In this document: in pieces, positions 32,161 through 42,055 of the stretch | How positions within the stretch are numbered: position 1 is the first letter of the stretch | How the letters are laid out: every line of letters begins with the position of its first letter | Source: Bacteroidales bacterium | Lineage (GTDB): Bacteria; Bacteroidota; Bacteroidia; Bacteroidales; P3 | Assembly (NCBI GenBank): GCA_031262295.1 | Contig: JAISIA010000040.1 | Location: forward strand, 1 to 64,000 | Length of the DNA: 64,000 nt | Direction: 5' to 3' | Program-made: the position numbers and the translations under genes | Notes under the pieces: model-generated | Told to the model about the DNA's origin: nothing | The model's input: the letters and a program-made list of their open reading frames with translations, nothing else | Database searches by the model: none

Positions 32161-34986
32161 ATGAAAGAAGAAAAACTTGAGATTTTCGGAGCAAAGGAAA
32201 ACAACCTTCAAAACATAAGTTTGTCCATTCCACGTAATGCTTTGGTGACAGTAACGGGTTTAAGCGGAAGCGGAAAGTCGTCTTTGGTTTTCAATACCAT
32301 ATATGCCGAAGGACAAAGAAGGTATTTGGAAACCTTCTCTGCATATATAAGATATTTTATTGGTAATATACAAAGACCTAATGTTGAAAAAATAACAGGG
32401 CTTTCTCCTGTTATAGCCATAGAACAAAAGACCACAAATAAGAATCCTCGTTCAACCGTTGGGACAACAACAGAAATATACGACCTTTTAAGACTTTTGT
32501 ATTCAAAAATTGCAGATGCCTACTCCATAAACACAGGAGAGAGGATGATTCAATATTCCCAAGAGCAGATAATTGAAATAATTAAAAATACATATAGCAA
32601 TAGGATGATTATTGTCCTTTCTCCTATAATTAAAGGTAGGAAGGGACATTATAGGGAATTGTTTCAAGATGCTCAAAAGAAAGGATTCTTAAAGGTTAGA
32701 GTTGATGGAAAAATAGAAAACATTATTCCACAAATGCAATTGGATAGATATAAAATCCACGACATAGAGTTGGTTATAGATAAATTGAAAATCACATCCG
32801 ATATAGATAATAGACTAAAAAAGACTATTGAACTTGCCTTTAAGAAAGGCAATGGCACATTAATGATATTGGAAGAGGAGACAAATAATGTAAAATATTT
32901 CTCCAAGGATTTGATGTGTCCCACAACGGGAATATCATATCCAGAGGCTCAACCCAATACTTTTTCTTTTAATTCTCCTTATGGAGCATGCCCTAATTGT
33001 AATGGATTGGGTGAGGTGACACAAATAGATATTGAAAAAATAATACCTGATAATACAAAGTCATTAAATCAAGGCGGATTAATTCCTTTGGGCAAACCAA
33101 ATAAAAATTCTTGGTTTGTAAAACAGGTAGAGGCTCTTGGAAAGAAGGAAGGCTTTACTTTGGATACTCCTTTAAAGGATTTTTCTCAAAATGCTATGAA
33201 GATTTTACTTTATGGCTCAGATATGGATATTGAAACCTTTGATGAAAGTTTTGGAATTAGAACAAGTAGTAATTCGTTTCAAGGGGTGATTAATTTTATA
33301 ACCTCTCAAATGGGAGAGAATATGCCCGCCTCAATCCTAAAATGGGCAAATTCTTTTACCAATAAGGTTGTTTGCCCTCTTTGTAATGGAACAAAGCTAA
33401 AGAAGGAATCCTTGTGTTTTAGAATAGAAGATAAAAACATTTATCAATTATCCACAATGGATATTATTGCTCTTTCCTCTTGGATAAATAATCTATTAAA
33501 TCTTCTTGATGAAAGAAAGAAAGAAATTGCCAAAGAGATAATAAGAGAGATTTCAACAAGGATAAATTTTCTTTTAGATGTAGGCTTGGGTTATCTTTCT
33601 TTGGATAGACAAATGCGTTCCCTTTCAGGGGGAGAAAGTCAAAGGATAAGGCTTGCAACACAAATAGGGTCAAAACTTGTAAATGTTTTGTATTTATTGG
33701 ATGAACCAAGTATAGGATTGCATCAAAGGGATAATGAAAGATTGATAGAATCATTAAAAAAACTTAGAGATAGCGGCAATAGTGTAATAGTTGTTGAGCA
33801 TGATAAGGAGATGATGTTGGAATCTGATTGGATAGTTGATATAGGTAAAGGAGCAGGAGTAAATGGAGGAAGAGTAATATTTAATGGTCCTCCAAAACAA
33901 CTATTAGAATCTAATGTAGAATCTCTAACAGCAGACTATCTTAGAGGGAAAAGAAATATAGAAATTCCAAAGACTTTACGCAAGGGTAATGGAAAAGAAA
34001 TAAAACTCTTTGGTTGTAGAGGTAATAATTTAAAAAATATAGATTTTACTTTGCCTTTGGGAGTTTTTGTTTGCATAACAGGGGTTTCAGGCAGTGGAAA
34101 ATCGTCCCTAATTAATGGTACCTTACATCCAATTTTGTCAAAGTATTTCTATCGTTCTGATAAGAATCCTTTACCATATAATAGGATAGAAGGAATAGAA
34201 AATATTGATAAGGTAATTGAGATTAATCAATTTCCTATAGGGAGAACACCAAGATCTAATCCCGCAACTTATATAGGAGTCTTTGATGAAATAAGAAAAG
34301 TCTTTGCTTCTTTGCCCTCAGCAAAGATAAGAAACTATTCTTCGGGAAGATTTTCCTTTAATGTAAAGGGAGGAAGATGCGAAGAGTGTCAAGGTTCTGG
34401 CGTAAAACAAGTGGAAATGAATTTTCTTCCCGATGTATATGTAAGATGTCAGCAATGTAATGGAAAGAGATATAATAGGGAAACCTTAGAGGTAAGATAT
34501 AAGGGAAAGAGTATAAGTGATGTTTTAGATATGAGCTTTAATGAAGCTGTTGTTTTCTTTGAGAACTATCCTAAGATAAAAAGACAACTTTCAATAGTAA
34601 AGGAAGTAGGATTGGGATATTTAAATCTTGGACAAAGTTCCACTACTCTTTCAGGAGGAGAAAGCCAAAGGATAAAGCTCGCAGCCGAATTGGGGAAAAA
34701 GGATACAGGTAATACATTATATATATTAGACGAGCCAACAACGGGATTACACTTTGAAGATATTAGAATTTTGCTTGAAGTATTAAACAAATTACTTGCA
34801 AAGGGCAATTCAATTGTTGTAATAGAGCATAATTTGGATGTAATAAAAACAGCAGATTATATAATAGACCTTGGAAAAGAGGCAGGAGAAGAAGGAGGAA
34901 GAATAGTCTTTGAAGGATTACCAAAAGATATAATAAAAAATCCAGATTCCATAACAGGACAATACCTCAAAAAAGAGTTTGAATAA
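32161..34986 (+). CDS. uvrA: UvrABC system protein A
   Basis: UvrA is the damage-recognition ATPase of nucleotide excision repair. The 941-aa protein has two ABC modules: Walker A GLSGSGKSS at 33-41 and a second GVSGSGKSS, two LSGGESQRI signatures, and two LLDEPSIGLH / ILDEPTTGLH Walker B motifs. Zinc-binding cysteines are seen in CPNCNGLG, CPLCNGT and CEECQGSG...CQQCNGKRY. Length is normal. It follows large repeat copy 2; a start at the first ATG agrees with the family's N-terminus. Confidence 0.98.
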   Translation: MKEEKLEIFGAKENNLQNISLSIPRNALVTVTGLSGSGKSSLVFNTIYAEGQRRYLETFSAYIRYFIGNIQRPNVEKITGLSPVIAIEQKTTNKNPRSTVGTTTEIYDLLRLLYSKIADAYSINTGERMIQYSQEQIIEIIKNTYSNRMIIVLSPIIKGRKGHYRELFQDAQKKGFLKVRVDGKIENIIPQMQLDRYKIHDIELVIDKLKITSDIDNRLKKTIELAFKKGNGTLMILEEETNNVKYFSKDLMCPTTGISYPEAQPNTFSFNSPYGACPNCNGLGEVTQIDIEKIIPDNTKSLNQGGLIPLGKPNKNSWFVKQVEALGKKEGFTLDTPLKDFSQNAMKILLYGSDMDIETFDESFGIRTSSNSFQGVINFITSQMGENMPASILKWANSFTNKVVCPLCNGTKLKKESLCFRIEDKNIYQLSTMDIIALSSWINNLLNLLDERKKEIAKEIIREISTRINFLLDVGLGYLSLDRQMRSLSGGESQRIRLATQIGSKLVNVLYLLDEPSIGLHQRDNERLIESLKKLRDSGNSVIVVEHDKEMMLESDWIVDIGKGAGVNGGRVIFNGPPKQLLESNVESLTADYLRGKRNIEIPKTLRKGNGKEIKLFGCRGNNLKNIDFTLPLGVFVCITGVSGSGKSSLINGTLHPILSKYFYRSDKNPLPYNRIEGIENIDKVIEINQFPIGRTPRSNPATYIGVFDEIRKVFASLPSAKIRNYSSGRFSFNVKGGRCEECQGSGVKQVEMNFLPDVYVRCQQCNGKRYNRETLEVRYKGKSISDVLDMSFNEAVVFFENYPKIKRQLSIVKEVGLGYLNLGQSSTTLSGGESQRIKLAAELGKKDTGNTLYILDEPTTGLHFEDIRILLEVLNKLLAKGNSIVVIEHNLDVIKTADYIIDLGKEAGEEGGRIVFEGLPKDIIKNPDSITGQYLKKEFE

Positions 34987-35030
34987 GTTTTTCTTATTCT
35001 TTGTTCCTTAAAAAAGCGAATAAATTATGT

Positions 35031-35231
35031 TTAATTAGAATTGGATAATTCTAATGTTATCTTATCTACATCTTCATCCACTTCTTTAAGTGCTTTTTTG
35101 CATTCTTCTAAAAGCAAAGATGCTTTTTTTATGCTAACAATAATATCATCTATATTTATATCTCCTCTTTCAAGGTCTCTAATAATTGATGTTAGTTCGT
35201 CAAAGTTTTCTTTGTATGTCTTTTTTTCCAT
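35031..35231 (-). CDS. xseB: Exodeoxyribonuclease VII small subunit
   Basis: The 66-aa protein matches XseB, the small helical subunit of exonuclease VII: TYKENFDELTSIIRDLERGDINIDDIIVSIKKASLLLEECKKAL, with the typical E/D-L-E-x-G-x-x-x-L/I-D-D spacing. The xseA stop lies 2 bp upstream, so the pair is co-transcribed. Length is usual (60-80 aa). Confidence 0.93.
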   Translation of the reverse strand: MEKKTYKENFDELTSIIRDLERGDINIDDIIVSIKKASLLLEECKKALKEVDEDVDKITLELSNSN

Positions 35232-35233
35232 AT

Positions 35234-36361
35234 CTATCTTTTTATCTTCTTAATTGTGGATTCTATTTCTCCATCTTCCATAAGCGTAGTAATACTATCT
35301 CCCTCTTTGAGCTTAGAAAGAGATTTAATAATCTCATTATTCATAAGTGTTATTGTGTATCCCCTTTTTAGGAGGTTTTTAGGATTAAGCAATTCCAATG
35401 TTTTTTCATATTGAGATAGCCTTTGCTTTTCTCTTTCCATCCTATCCTTGGCAATAAGAACTATGTTTTGTCTAATATTATTAAGGTTATTGTTGAAGTT
35501 TTTAAATTTGGAAATTATGAAGTCAGCTAAATTTGTTGGCGTAATTGTACTTTGGAAAGAAACCATTTCACAAACCGTTTCATTAGTTGAATGTCCTATT
35601 CCTGTAAGAACGGGAATAGGAAATGTGGCTATACGTTTTACTAATTCATAATTATTATAACAAGAAAGCCCAATATCTCCTCCTCCTCCACGAATTAAAA
35701 GAACACAATCAAAGTGATGCTTTACTATTTCAATATTATTTAATGCCATTAATATGCTTTCAACTGCGTGATCTCCCTGCAAAAGGGAAGGAAAAATATA
35801 GGTAAATATTGAAAAATTTTCCTTTTCCTTATATATTATATTAAGGAAGTCGGAGTATCCTTTGCTTGATTTAACAGAAATTATTGCAAGTCTTTTGGGT
35901 AGTAATGCAAAAGGAAGTTCTTTATTTTTATTCCACAATCCTTCTTTTTTAATTTTTGCGATTGTTTCCATTTTTTCCTTTTCCAATTCTCCTAAATATA
36001 GGGATGGATCCATATCAATTATCCTTAGGGATAGTCCATATAGGGGATCAAAATTTATTCTACAATAAATCAAAACGCTTATTCCGTCCTTTACAGGCTC
36101 CTTTATTGTTTCAATAAATCGGCGATTTATTCTAATAAAGTCATCCTTCCATATAATGGCTCTTGTTTGGGCAACTATCCTATTATTGGTTTTTTCTACC
36201 AAATCGGGATAACAATGCCCTGAATGTTCATAATGATTTAGCTTTAACATTTCAGCTTTAACCCAAAAGGAAGAAGTATAGCGATTGAGTAAGGTTGCTT
36301 GTATGCTATGTAGGGCTTCTAAGAGTGAGAAATATTTAATTCCGTTTTTTTCGTGGGGCAT
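35234..36361 (-). CDS. xseA: Exodeoxyribonuclease VII large subunit
   Basis: XseA is the catalytic subunit that degrades single-stranded DNA in both directions. The 375-aa protein has the N-terminal OB-fold (about 1-110, with SFWVKAEMLKLNHYEHSGHCYPDLVE) and the catalytic domain (LPKRLAIISVKSSKGYSDFLNII, DCVLLIRGGGGDIGLSCYNNYELVKRIATFPIPVLTGIGHSTNETVCEMVS), including the G-R-G-G-G/S and GIGH motifs. It is shorter than E. coli XseA (456 aa), mostly in the coiled-coil region. It starts 1 bp after the stop of the 36363-38576 gene. Confidence 0.95.
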   Translation of the reverse strand: MPHEKNGIKYFSLLEALHSIQATLLNRYTSSFWVKAEMLKLNHYEHSGHCYPDLVEKTNNRIVAQTRAIIWKDDFIRINRRFIETIKEPVKDGISVLIYCRINFDPLYGLSLRIIDMDPSLYLGELEKEKMETIAKIKKEGLWNKNKELPFALLPKRLAIISVKSSKGYSDFLNIIYKEKENFSIFTYIFPSLLQGDHAVESILMALNNIEIVKHHFDCVLLIRGGGGDIGLSCYNNYELVKRIATFPIPVLTGIGHSTNETVCEMVSFQSTITPTNLADFIISKFKNFNNNLNNIRQNIVLIAKDRMEREKQRLSQYEKTLELLNPKNLLKRGYTITLMNNEIIKSLSKLKEGDSITTLMEDGEIESTIKKIKR

Positions 36362-36362
36362 T

Positions 36363-38576
36363 TTAATTATTTTTTCTCCATTTTATAAGATATTTCTTAT
36401 AGCTTTTGTAGAAGTATTTAAACCATTTATCATTTTTATACTTATCATCAACCATATTACTTTGATGTATCTTATCCGAACGCTTAACAAGGTCCAAAGA
36501 CATCATCATTCCTATTTTCTTTTGTGCCTTTTTGGTTTGTTTTCTCTTATATCCCAAATCCTTTAATGCACCTAATGCTTCCAAAGATCCAAAATATAGA
36601 CGATATTTTACAAGCTCTTCAATACTTTTTATTATCAAATCCTCATTCCCAAAATTAACTAATATACTTCTTAATGGGGTATGCTCAACTCCTGTTTGCG
36701 ATAGGGCGTTATTTGTCCAGAAATCCTCTGCCTCGGCGTAGGATTTAATGAAATCTAAGGTATCTTTATATTCTAATTTTTTTAATATCTCTTCCTTTAA
36801 TTCAACATATTGCAAAGGTTTTTCAATTTGTCGTTTTAGTTGTCTAACCTTTTGTTTATCCAATCTACATTCAGAAGAGCCTTTAATTTGCATTGCCGTT
36901 GAAATAAGTAGGTCTGCCTTATAGAAGTCATTATTTTTTATGCTCTCAATAATATTATAGACATAGCCATCCACTTCATCCTGCTTTTTTTGGCAAACTT
37001 TCTGATCAATAACCTTCAAATAGCTATTCATTATCTTAACTATCGTTGGGTCATCCTCCATTTTATAGGTCTTAATTAGGTCATCGGTTATTGAAACTAA
37101 GCTATCAGCCTTTTCAACCTCACCTTGGAATATGCAATATTCAGCCTTTGACATTCTCTTTGCAGTAATTTCTCTTATAGCAGAGGTATACATCTTATCA
37201 ACTTCCGATTTCTCAGCATCAATTCTTGCTAAACGATTTGCCTTTTCTAATACCTCCAAAGCCTTTTCATAATTGTTCACGCTCATTAAAGTCCTACTTT
37301 CATAGAATTTATCATCTATTTCCTTCCTTAGTGTTTTGGTCTTTGTTTGTTCAACTAAAAGAGATTTTTCTGGCAAAGGATTATCTGAGGAAACTATATA
37401 TTCTTTTTCTATTTCTTTTACCTGCTTTTGAGCTTGCTCATTTGAGATTTCCTGATTGTATTGTGCATAATCCTTATTGAAGGTTTCCTTGTTTGGAGCT
37501 GCATTTTCAATGGAATCTAATTTTATATCAATAAAAGCATCCTTTCCTTGCAAAGAAGCAATTTCTCTTAATATTTCATCTTCATCTTTTCCTTGAAGCA
37601 TTGAGGCTAATTCCTTAGTTTTTCTTATTAGATCTAACTTAGCCTCATCATTGTTTGTTAGGGATAATTCCCTAATTTGTCCCATATAGGAAGAGACAAC
37701 ACTCTTAACTAATCCTTCAAAAGAGGTAGTATCTGTTATTGATTCCCTATTTTTTTGAAAATAATCGTAGGTATTTTGAACAAAGTCTCCTGCAATATCA
37801 TCTCTTTTTATATCCATTGCCTTTTGACTAATCTTAATATGGTCCTTATATATTCCGTTTTTGCAAAAATCAAGGTTCTTTTTCACTATTGCCTTATTGC
37901 AAATAGAGTATATATCTTTTTGACAAAAGGCATCCAATTCATTTAATATATCAACAGCGAAGGCAAACTTACCTTGATTTATTAGGGAAAGAGCTTGCAA
38001 GAGATTCTTATCGTATGCAAAGGCAATGAGGTTTTGACATAGAAGCTCCTCTTGTTTTGTTGGGTTCATCCTTGAAAGTATTCTTTCCAGTCTATCTGTT
38101 GCACGAACAATGCTACCGCTATCTAAACTTATTTTTGAAAGTTCATAGTTTGCCATTACATTATTTGGCTCGTATTTTATTGCCTTATTAAGATAGTCAA
38201 TTGCATTTATACTATCATTATTTGATAATGCTCCAACTGCTTTTATGTAGAACCAAGAACCAATGCGGGGTTTTAGGAAATTAATCATTTCTTTGTTTTG
38301 TTCCAATATAGTTTTTAGCTCTATCCATTTAGCATAAATTTCATTGATTGAAGTATATTCTTGGTATTTATTAAGGATATTTTCTGCTCCTTCTATCTGA
38401 AATTCATATACAGGTAGCATTTCTAAGTTCTCAGATGAGAAGGCAGATATGGTTTTTATCTGTTTTTTTATATCAGATAATATGTCATCTTTTTCTCTCT
38501 GGGAAATAGTTTGAGAAAATAGGACAAAGGAAGTTAAAAATAAAAATAGAGTTAATCCAAAACGCTTAAAAAACAT
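36363..38576 (-). CDS. Secreted hypothetical repeat (TPR-like) protein
   Basis: The 737-aa protein has a signal peptide (MFFKRFGLTLFLFLTSFVLFSQ). Most of the rest is alpha-helical, with TPR-like stretches such as NDSINAIDYLNKAIKYEPNNVMANYELSKISLDSGSIVRATDRLERIL (about 115-165) and NNYEKALEVLEKANRLARIDAEK. Many cysteines are spread through the helical C-terminal half. I cannot name the family. It is probably periplasmic. The operon with xseA (1-bp gap) and xseB is likely but functionally unexplained. A TACTTTTG -7 box on the minus strand lies at 38614-38621. Confidence 0.75.
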   Translation of the reverse strand: MFFKRFGLTLFLFLTSFVLFSQTISQREKDDILSDIKKQIKTISAFSSENLEMLPVYEFQIEGAENILNKYQEYTSINEIYAKWIELKTILEQNKEMINFLKPRIGSWFYIKAVGALSNNDSINAIDYLNKAIKYEPNNVMANYELSKISLDSGSIVRATDRLERILSRMNPTKQEELLCQNLIAFAYDKNLLQALSLINQGKFAFAVDILNELDAFCQKDIYSICNKAIVKKNLDFCKNGIYKDHIKISQKAMDIKRDDIAGDFVQNTYDYFQKNRESITDTTSFEGLVKSVVSSYMGQIRELSLTNNDEAKLDLIRKTKELASMLQGKDEDEILREIASLQGKDAFIDIKLDSIENAAPNKETFNKDYAQYNQEISNEQAQKQVKEIEKEYIVSSDNPLPEKSLLVEQTKTKTLRKEIDDKFYESRTLMSVNNYEKALEVLEKANRLARIDAEKSEVDKMYTSAIREITAKRMSKAEYCIFQGEVEKADSLVSITDDLIKTYKMEDDPTIVKIMNSYLKVIDQKVCQKKQDEVDGYVYNIIESIKNNDFYKADLLISTAMQIKGSSECRLDKQKVRQLKRQIEKPLQYVELKEEILKKLEYKDTLDFIKSYAEAEDFWTNNALSQTGVEHTPLRSILVNFGNEDLIIKSIEELVKYRLYFGSLEALGALKDLGYKRKQTKKAQKKIGMMMSLDLVKRSDKIHQSNMVDDKYKNDKWFKYFYKSYKKYLIKWRKNN

Positions 38577-38613
38577 TATAAAATAAAATTTTTTGGGTTA
38601 ATAAACAAGATTA

Positions 38614-38621
38614 CAAAAGTA
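38614..38621 (-). promoter_or_regulatory. -7 box of the 36363-38576/xseAB unit
   Basis: On the minus strand TACTTTTG matches TAnnTTTG, 38 bp before the start. No TTG is seen at 19-22 nt. Confidence 0.4.
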
Positions 38622-38665
38622 AGAAAATTCAATATATAATGAATAATCCTATAATTAAAATATTG

Positions 38666-38673
38666 TATCTTTG
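38666..38673 (+). promoter_or_regulatory. -7 box of the C25 peptidase gene
   Basis: TATCTTTG matches TAnnTTTG. It lies 18 bp before the ATG at 38692, giving a very short leader. An in-frame TTG codon at 38671 lies inside this box, which argues against starting translation there. No matching TTG -33 element. Confidence 0.5.
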
Positions 38674-38691
38674 CAGGAAATTTGCATTTTT

Positions 38692-41600
38692 ATGAAAAAA
38701 CTATATTTATTAATATTTTTTTGTTTTATAGTCCTTTTTTCTAATGGACAGAACAATATTCTATCTAAGGATAGTTGCAATACTGCCTTCAATATAGAAA
38801 CATCCATTGATAGGATTTCTCTTAGGGGGGAGGTTAATTTTCTTTCCATTGACACTATTTCAAATAGAAATGGAGAGTTTATTTCCTTTTCTTTGGGCAA
38901 AAACTATGAAACAAGTAGAAAAATTGCTTTTCCTACACTTCCTACCTACTATAAATTAGTAGAAATTCCTCATAATAGTAGTATAGAAATAAGATATAAT
39001 AATGTAGAGGCAGATACCATTTTCCTAAATCCTTATACTAAATTGAAGGTTATTCCTTATCAAAAATCTCTTTCAAAAAGTGGAAAAGAAGAACCTTTTC
39101 TTATGGATAAAAAAATCTACTCTTCCAACTCCTATATAGGAGATGATTTAATTAGTGTTGAGAATTTGGGATATAAAAACAATGATTACTTGGCTCGTAT
39201 TGCAGTTTCCCCAATAAGATATAATCCTTTAAATAATTCAATAATAGTTGTAAGAAGTTTTTCTCTTGAAATTCTTTTTAATGAAAAGAGAATTGAAAAA
39301 ACTATTTCCACTAAGGCAAATATTCCTTATACAAATCGCCCACTAAAAATGATTATTCTTTCCGATCCAATCTTTAAAAACGTTTTAAAACCCTTTATTA
39401 AATGGAAAAGAGAAAAAGGATTTGAAATTGTTGAACTTTACAAAGGAGAAAATAATGTTGGAAATACTCCAGAGCAGATGAGAGAATATTTGCTTTCATA
39501 CTACAATTCCCACAAGGATGATAATCTTTGTGCCGACTATTTGCTTATATGTGGAGATGTAGAACAAATTCCTGCCTTTGCAGCTACTACTGAGGCTAAC
39601 ACATATACCGATTTATACTACGGAGAATATACAAATGACTTTCTTCCTGACCTATATTATGGTCGCTTTTCTGCACAAGACACCCTTCAAATGAAGAGTA
39701 TTGTGGAAAAGACAATAAATTATGAGAAGTATTTATTGGAAGATACTACTTTTTTAAGCAAAACCTTACTTGTTGCAGGGAAAGAAACTGCTCAAACTAC
39801 AATAACAAATGCTCAAATAAATTATTTAAAACGCTATTTAGCGGAAGAGTTTTCTGTAGATACATTAATATATTATAACCCTTCGTCCGATAATTTTGCA
39901 TCGCAGATTAGGGATAGTATATCTAAAAATGGATACTCCCTAATAAACTATTCAGCACATTGCTCCTCCTCTGGCTGGGCTTATCCTTCGCTTACTTCAA
40001 CAAATATAAACTCTCTTTCAAATTATGGAAAGTTTCCTTTCTATATAAACAATTGTTGCTTGGCTGGAAAGTTTGATGAAGGAGAGTGTTTTTGCGAATC
40101 AATAATAAGAGCTGACGATAAGGGAGGAATAGGTGCAATAGGTGCAAGCAATAATACTTATTGGAGGGAGGATTATTATTGGTCCTGTGGTAATAAATCA
40201 GTAAATATAAATCCAAGTTATGATGCCAATAATATAGGAGCATACGATAGATGGTTTCATTCTCATAATGAATCATACGATAAATGGAGTGTAACTATGG
40301 GACAAATTCTCCAAGCAGGAAATTTAGCAGTTACTCAATCCAATTCAGAACTGACAAACTACTATTGGGAAATTTATCATCTTTTTGGAGACCCTTCCCT
40401 AATGCCTTATTTAGGCACACCGCTGCAACTTCAAGTTACTTTTCCTGATTCAATATCCTTAGGAACTTCTCAAATAACAATTAGTGCTCATCCTCATTCC
40501 TACGTTGCACTTTCTCAAAACGATGTTCTTCTTTCAGCTTGTTTTATGGGAGAAAATGAAAGTTTAACACTACAATTAAATAGTCCTATAAATGACACAA
40601 GCAGTTTAATGCTTGTTGTCACAAATCAATTTACAAAACCTTTTATTGGCACAATTAAAACCTTTATTCCAAATGAGCCTTTTGTGGATATAAACACCAT
40701 AAAATACTTTGATGAAAATGGAGAAGAAGTAACAAAACTAAAAAATAACCAAGAGTATAGTGTTAAACTAATGGTTAAAAATTTTGGATCACAACCTTTG
40801 GATAATGTATCATTAAAAACAAGTAGTGATTTAAGTTTAATATTTTTTGACTCCACAGAAAGCATTGGACAAATTGAGCCTAATGAAGAAAAAACCATAG
40901 TTTCAGCTTTTGTTTTTAGGATAGAAGATGGAGTAAGGGATAGGACAGAATTGCAATATGAAATAGAAATTTTAGGGGATAATAATTTTTCCTCTTTAAG
41001 GACTTTTTCCATAAATGTAAATTCTCCAAAAATTTCAATAGAACAAATAAAACTTACTCCTGTCATAGAGGATGAAGAAAGTAATAATGAAAAAACTTAT
41101 GATTTAAGTTTTATTATAAGAAACATTGGAAGGAATTTCCTTTCTGAGGGCGAGGTTTTCTTAGAGGATATTTCAAGTAATGTTATATTAGAACAAGAAA
41201 ACGTAAATTCTTTTCCTCTTTTGCAAGAGGGGGGAACATTCCCTATACTATTTACTCTTAGAGTTAATGAAAGTGATTTAAATGATAAGTACATATTTTT
41301 TAAAATACGTGCCGTTGCAAACCAATATTTAAACACTATAATAGTAGATTCAATAGATGTAAGAAAGGAAATGGAAGACTTTGAAACAGGAGATTTAAGC
41401 CGTTTTCAATGGATAAATATTTCGGAACATCCTTGGGTGATAGAAAATCAAAGTGCAAATGTATTGGAAGGAAACTATTCTTTGCGTTCAGGAGGGATTT
41501 CAGATAATGAAAAGACAACATTATCTTTGGAAATAAACACTATAATGAACGATAGCATATCTTTCTTTCTTAAAACCTCAACAGAAAATGGCTTTGATTA

Positions 41601-42048
41601 CTTTTGTTTTTATATAGACGGAGAGCAGCAATATTCTTCCTCAGGAATTAAGCCTTGGAAAAAGTGTAGCTACCCTCTTTTACAAGGAGAGCATACCTTG
41701 GTTTGGGAATATGTAAAAGATATTTCTGATAATGGAGGAGAGGATGCTGTTTGGATAGACAATATATCCTTGCCTTTAAAGGCTAAAATAATATTAAATA
41801 ATCAGAAAACACTTCCTAAGGACAATATTTCCGTATATCCAACTCCTGCAAATGATATTATTTACCTTAAAGGTTTAACTTCTAAGGTAGAGGTTAAGAT
41901 ATTTGATTCTTTTGGAAGGCAGGTTATGGCTTTTGATAAAAGAATTATAAATAGTATAGATGTTTCAAAACTATTAGAAGGAGTTTATTTCCTTTGGATA
42001 AAAACGTCTAATGAAATTAAAACAACGAAAATAATTATTGCAAGATAA
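38692..42048 (+). CDS. Gingipain-like C25 cysteine peptidase with T9SS sorting domain
   Basis: The start is the ATG at 38692, giving a signal peptide (MKKLYLLIFFCFIVLFSNGQ) and an 1118-aa protein. Residues to about 210 look like a C25 propeptide. The catalytic domain (about 215-560) includes CADYLLICGDVEQIPAF and LPDLYYGRFSAQD, with the likely dyad His423 (INYSAHCSSSGW) and Cys456 (FYINNCCLAGKFDEGECFCES), aligning with the GHGS and AC-x-N-G motifs of gingipains. Ig-like and adhesin-like modules follow. The C-terminus (ISVYPTPANDIIYLKG ... VEVKIFDSFGRQVM) is a type A T9SS sorting domain. PorU, the T9SS sortase, is a C25 relative, but no PorV gene is adjacent, so an exported protease is more likely. 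Confidence 0.88.
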   Translation: MKKLYLLIFFCFIVLFSNGQNNILSKDSCNTAFNIETSIDRISLRGEVNFLSIDTISNRNGEFISFSLGKNYETSRKIAFPTLPTYYKLVEIPHNSSIEIRYNNVEADTIFLNPYTKLKVIPYQKSLSKSGKEEPFLMDKKIYSSNSYIGDDLISVENLGYKNNDYLARIAVSPIRYNPLNNSIIVVRSFSLEILFNEKRIEKTISTKANIPYTNRPLKMIILSDPIFKNVLKPFIKWKREKGFEIVELYKGENNVGNTPEQMREYLLSYYNSHKDDNLCADYLLICGDVEQIPAFAATTEANTYTDLYYGEYTNDFLPDLYYGRFSAQDTLQMKSIVEKTINYEKYLLEDTTFLSKTLLVAGKETAQTTITNAQINYLKRYLAEEFSVDTLIYYNPSSDNFASQIRDSISKNGYSLINYSAHCSSSGWAYPSLTSTNINSLSNYGKFPFYINNCCLAGKFDEGECFCESIIRADDKGGIGAIGASNNTYWREDYYWSCGNKSVNINPSYDANNIGAYDRWFHSHNESYDKWSVTMGQILQAGNLAVTQSNSELTNYYWEIYHLFGDPSLMPYLGTPLQLQVTFPDSISLGTSQITISAHPHSYVALSQNDVLLSACFMGENESLTLQLNSPINDTSSLMLVVTNQFTKPFIGTIKTFIPNEPFVDINTIKYFDENGEEVTKLKNNQEYSVKLMVKNFGSQPLDNVSLKTSSDLSLIFFDSTESIGQIEPNEEKTIVSAFVFRIEDGVRDRTELQYEIEILGDNNFSSLRTFSINVNSPKISIEQIKLTPVIEDEESNNEKTYDLSFIIRNIGRNFLSEGEVFLEDISSNVILEQENVNSFPLLQEGGTFPILFTLRVNESDLNDKYIFFKIRAVANQYLNTIIVDSIDVRKEMEDFETGDLSRFQWINISEHPWVIENQSANVLEGNYSLRSGGISDNEKTTLSLEINTIMNDSISFFLKTSTENGFDYFCFYIDGEQQYSSSGIKPWKKCSYPLLQGEHTLVWEYVKDISDNGGEDAVWIDNISLPLKAKIILNNQKTLPKDNISVYPTPANDIIYLKGLTSKVEVKIFDSFGRQVMAFDKRIINSIDVSKLLEGVYFLWIKTSNEIKTTKIIIAR

Positions 42049-42055
42049 TTTCATT

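Noticed and set aside
38692-42048. Naming the C25 protein PorU (T9SS sortase).
   Set aside because: The length and family fit, but no porV is adjacent and the gingipain-like dyad context and later Ig-like modules suit an exported protease equally well. A phylogeny is needed.
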